The notes under the pieces are model-generated. The model was given only the letters and a program-made list of their open reading frames with translations, was not told the DNA's origin and searched no databases. Below, piece after piece: positions 20,953 to 22,671 of a stretch of DNA of 22,671 nucleotides. A program made the translations under genes and the position numbers. This DNA comes from an uncultured Oscillospiraceae bacterium (lineage in GTDB: Bacteria > Bacillota > Clostridia > Oscillospirales > Oscillospiraceae): NCBI GenBank assembly GCA_900764755.1, contig CAAFPE010000034.1, positions 1 through 22,671 of the forward strand. The letters run 5' to 3'. How positions within the stretch are numbered: the stretch's first letter is position 1; the number at the start of each line of letters is the position of its first letter.

Positions 20953-21227
20953 GGTTTTGGCCGTTCCTCCTTTCGGATCAGGATGCTTTTTCCCTCGGAG
21001 TTGATGCTATACAGGTCATCCAGATGGATGTGGAATCCATCCCCGCGAAGAGTTTCTGCCATGCCCAAAGCGGCTTTCGCCAATAGGAGCAGCCCCGCCC
21101 GGTTTCCCATTAGCTCCAATTCATTTCCATCAGCATGAGTGGTAAAGGAGAGGTGGGCTTCCGGCTCTACCGGAAGGATGGGCAGTTGTTCATCATTCAG
21201 TTGAATGGTCAGTGTTTTGGGTTTCAT
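20949..21227 (-). CDS. Possible Imm32-like immunity protein
   Basis: The 92-residue product starts at MKPKTLTIQLND; a longer in-frame extension overlaps the CbrC gene and looks random. The pattern NELELMGNRAGLLLLAKAAL, then FHIHLDDLYSIN and a closing SILIRK, resembles the Imm32 family of immunity proteins as I remember it (a glycine-rich strand, a helix, and an HLD segment). The match is tentative. AAGGTGGGA lies about 10 bases upstream. It is 28 bases downstream of the CbrC-type gene and overlaps the WGR-propeller gene. Confidence 0.7.
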   Translation of the reverse strand: MKPKTLTIQLNDEQLPILPVEPEAHLSFTTHADGNELELMGNRAGLLLLAKAALGMAETLRGDGFHIHLDDLYSINSEGKSILIRKEERPKP

Positions 21228-21255
21228 CGCTTGTATCCCACCTTTTGAAAACTCC

Positions 21256-22119
21256 TCAATCAAAATCCATCCATACCAGGTGCTTTCCGCAGTGGAGGCA
21301 CTGGAACAGATAGCATTGCAGATGCCCTCCATTGACGGATTCCCGGATCATTTCTTTTTGCTCCTCGTTCCACATAGGATCGTCCAGCACCTCATCCAGC
21401 ACACCCAGCGCCCGCAGTTCTCTGGCACCCACACGGCCCAGATAGGCGCAGTAGTCGCCGCAGTGGGCCCGCCAATATTCCTGCTGCCAGCCGGAGTAGC
21501 CGGGGGTGCGGTGGATCAGCTCGTCCAGCTTCTCTGGATCGTCCACACCATCGTCCACAGAGAAATCATCTTGAAAGCTGCCGTCATATTTCCGGGCTGC
21601 TTCGCCGTTGGCGATACACTCCGGGCACAGATGCTCAACATCCTCCACTGAGTAAAAGGGACCTGTATAGAAAATGCGGGGCATCCTGCCGCAGCAGTCG
21701 CAGGCAACGCCATCCGCGGACTCCTCAAAAGCGCCGGTTTCCAGCGGATTGGGGTGATACCGGAAGGTGGGCAGGCCCAGCTGAGCCTGCCGCTCCTTCT
21801 CTTTCTGCTTTTCCTGCGGCGTTTTGGGCTTGGGGAGAGCATAATGATTGCCCCAGTTTTCCGCATATTCCTTCAGCGTGCCCAGCTGCTTGAGTGTCTT
21901 TTTATCGGAACGATTTCCGATTTGGCAGAGCAGTTCGTAGGCATCCTTCTTGAAGTCCAGCAGATCATACACATCCACCAGCACCTCCTTGGCCTGTTTG
22001 TCTTCCGACTGCTCCAGTTTCTCCTTGAAGGTATAGAGAGCGCGGACACTGTCCGGATTTCCTTTTGTCTCCCGAAACTGCTTTTGGAGTTCAATATATT
22101 GCTTCAGGTATTCGTTCAT
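21256..22119 (-). CDS. CbrC/UPF0167 family protein
   Basis: CbrC of E. coli is linked to colicin E2 tolerance. The 287-residue product has an N-terminal charged helical part (residues 1-112, KQFRETKGN…TPQEKQKEKERQAQ), which the roughly 195-residue E. coli protein lacks. The CbrC domain follows: LPTFRYHPNPLETGAF, the cysteine pairs CDCC and CPEC, ELIHRTPGYSGWQQEYWRAH, and a closing LFQCLHCGKHLVWMDFD. The cysteines probably bind zinc. The ATG at 22119 is chosen because GGGAG lies 9 bases upstream; a GTG two codons earlier is too close to it. The link to toxin tolerance is by family only. Confidence 0.85.
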   Translation of the reverse strand: MNEYLKQYIELQKQFRETKGNPDSVRALYTFKEKLEQSEDKQAKEVLVDVYDLLDFKKDAYELLCQIGNRSDKKTLKQLGTLKEYAENWGNHYALPKPKTPQEKQKEKERQAQLGLPTFRYHPNPLETGAFEESADGVACDCCGRMPRIFYTGPFYSVEDVEHLCPECIANGEAARKYDGSFQDDFSVDDGVDDPEKLDELIHRTPGYSGWQQEYWRAHCGDYCAYLGRVGARELRALGVLDEVLDDPMWNEEQKEMIRESVNGGHLQCYLFQCLHCGKHLVWMDFD

Positions 22120-22134
22120 GGTCACAATCTCCCA

Positions 22135-22671
22135 TCAATCCCACCAGAGATACCAGACAGTGGACTGCCGCAGCACATCAGCCAAAGCGCCTACGGTGGC
22201 GTCTTCCGGTCCCTGGTCAATGACATCGGGGCAGAAGCCATACAGTTCCACCGCTGCATCCATGGCCTTCTCCTTGTGGACGGGAGCCGGGAGCAGGAAC
22301 TCCAGCTCATCGTGGCTCATGGCGGCAGGCACCGCGCCGTACTGCTCGAACCAGTATTTCGCCGCTGCCATCAGCTCCGGCGTATCGGGGCAGTCGTTCC
22401 AGTTTCCGAAGGGCAGGTAGGCAAAGATCTCCCAGGGGTTCTTGACCGGGATTTTCGCCAGAATGAGAGGGTGGGTCATATCGGTGTCGGAATCCCAGTA
22501 GCAGGAGATACGGTTATTCTCATAGCCGCCTTCCATCTCGCCCAGGATTTCCTCATCCCAGTCCATATCGTCATCCTCGGCTTCTTCCTTGCGCTGGCCG
22601 GTCAATTCCTCCAAAACCGCCTTTCCGTCTTTGACAGAGGTGGAGAGCATCTTCTTCCGGTACTCCGTTAC
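22135..22671 (-). CDS. DUF4253 domain-containing protein, 5' end outside the window
   Basis: The frame stays open to the right edge, so the start is beyond the window. The visible 178 residues include a long acidic linker (EEAEDDDMDWDEEILGEMEG) and a DUF4253 domain: CYWDSDTDMTHPLILAKIPV, NPWEIFAYLPFGNWNDCPDT, AKYWFEQYGAVPAAMSHDEL and the closing VLRQSTVWYLWWD. DUF4253 proteins are soluble and frequent in immunity-type gene arrays. The gene ends 15 bases before the CbrC-type gene, so the array continues beyond this edge. Confidence 0.85.
   Translation of the reverse strand, partial: VTEYRKKMLSTSVKDGKAVLEELTGQRKEEAEDDDMDWDEEILGEMEGGYENNRISCYWDSDTDMTHPLILAKIPVKNPWEIFAYLPFGNWNDCPDTPELMAAAKYWFEQYGAVPAAMSHDELEFLLPAPVHKEKAMDAAVELYGFCPDVIDQGPEDATVGALADVLRQSTVWYLWWD

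Noticed and set aside
1..22671. CRISPR array
   Set aside because: The repeats seen are palindromes of varying length without regular spacing or spacers, and no cas gene is present.
1..22671. tRNA or rRNA genes
   Set aside because: I saw no cloverleaf with a conserved T-loop or any rRNA-like conserved blocks on either strand.

Overview
The window looks like chromosomal DNA from a GC-rich gut Firmicute, most likely a Clostridia member near Flavonifractor, Lawsonibacter or Pseudoflavonifractor (Oscillospiraceae). This rests on AGGAGG-type ribosome sites, Firmicutes-type UvrA, UvrB and PyrE proteins, a Gram-positive LexA-type box (GAAC-N4-GTTC), and many small families common in that group. Nearly every real gene is on the minus strand, so transcription runs from right to left. 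The only plus-strand coding traces are decayed remnants at 10.4-10.9 kb.

Layout. (1) 1-518 has no gene; it holds a cluster of REP-like palindromes that share a GTAGGG head. (2) 519-8332 is a DNA-repair region with uvrB at one end and uvrA at the other. Between them lie a REP-associated tyrosine transposase (RAYT), a YbaK-type Cys-tRNA deacylase, a TfoX N-terminal-domain protein, a CPCC zinc-finger protein and a membrane protein. uvrB has a clear promoter with a LexA-type box in its spacer. Its last 67 bases are duplicated downstream around a 139-bp palindrome-rich insertion. (3) 8439-10271 holds pyrE, a zinc-ribbon protein and radC, which appear to form an operon running from a near-consensus promoter to a hairpin terminator. 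(4) About 10.27-11.44 kb is a decayed stretch with an IS256-type transposase relic and a possible XRE-type HTH relic. (5) From 11440 to the right edge, 18 tightly packed minus-strand genes look like one long array. Recognisable members are barstar, DUF4261, DUF4253, DUF2262, an SF0329-type protein, a probable SUKH/SMI1-like protein, a possible Imm32-like protein, a CbrC/UPF0167 protein, a WGR-like plus beta-propeller protein and the RNA ligase RtcB.

How the parts may work together. The array resembles a polyimmunity locus: a run of orphan immunity-type genes thought to neutralise toxins delivered by neighbouring bacteria, with no toxin gene in view. An RNA ligase (RtcB) two genes downstream of a site-unrelated set of immunity genes, and two genes upstream of an RNase inhibitor (barstar) in transcription order, suggests inhibition of an RNase toxin combined with repair of the RNA ends it leaves. 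That link is inference. Separately, the RAYT gene carries two perfect, inverted 28-bp copies of a REP-like element inside its own reading frame. The same element occurs near the left edge of the window, so the transposase and its probable substrate family can be read together.
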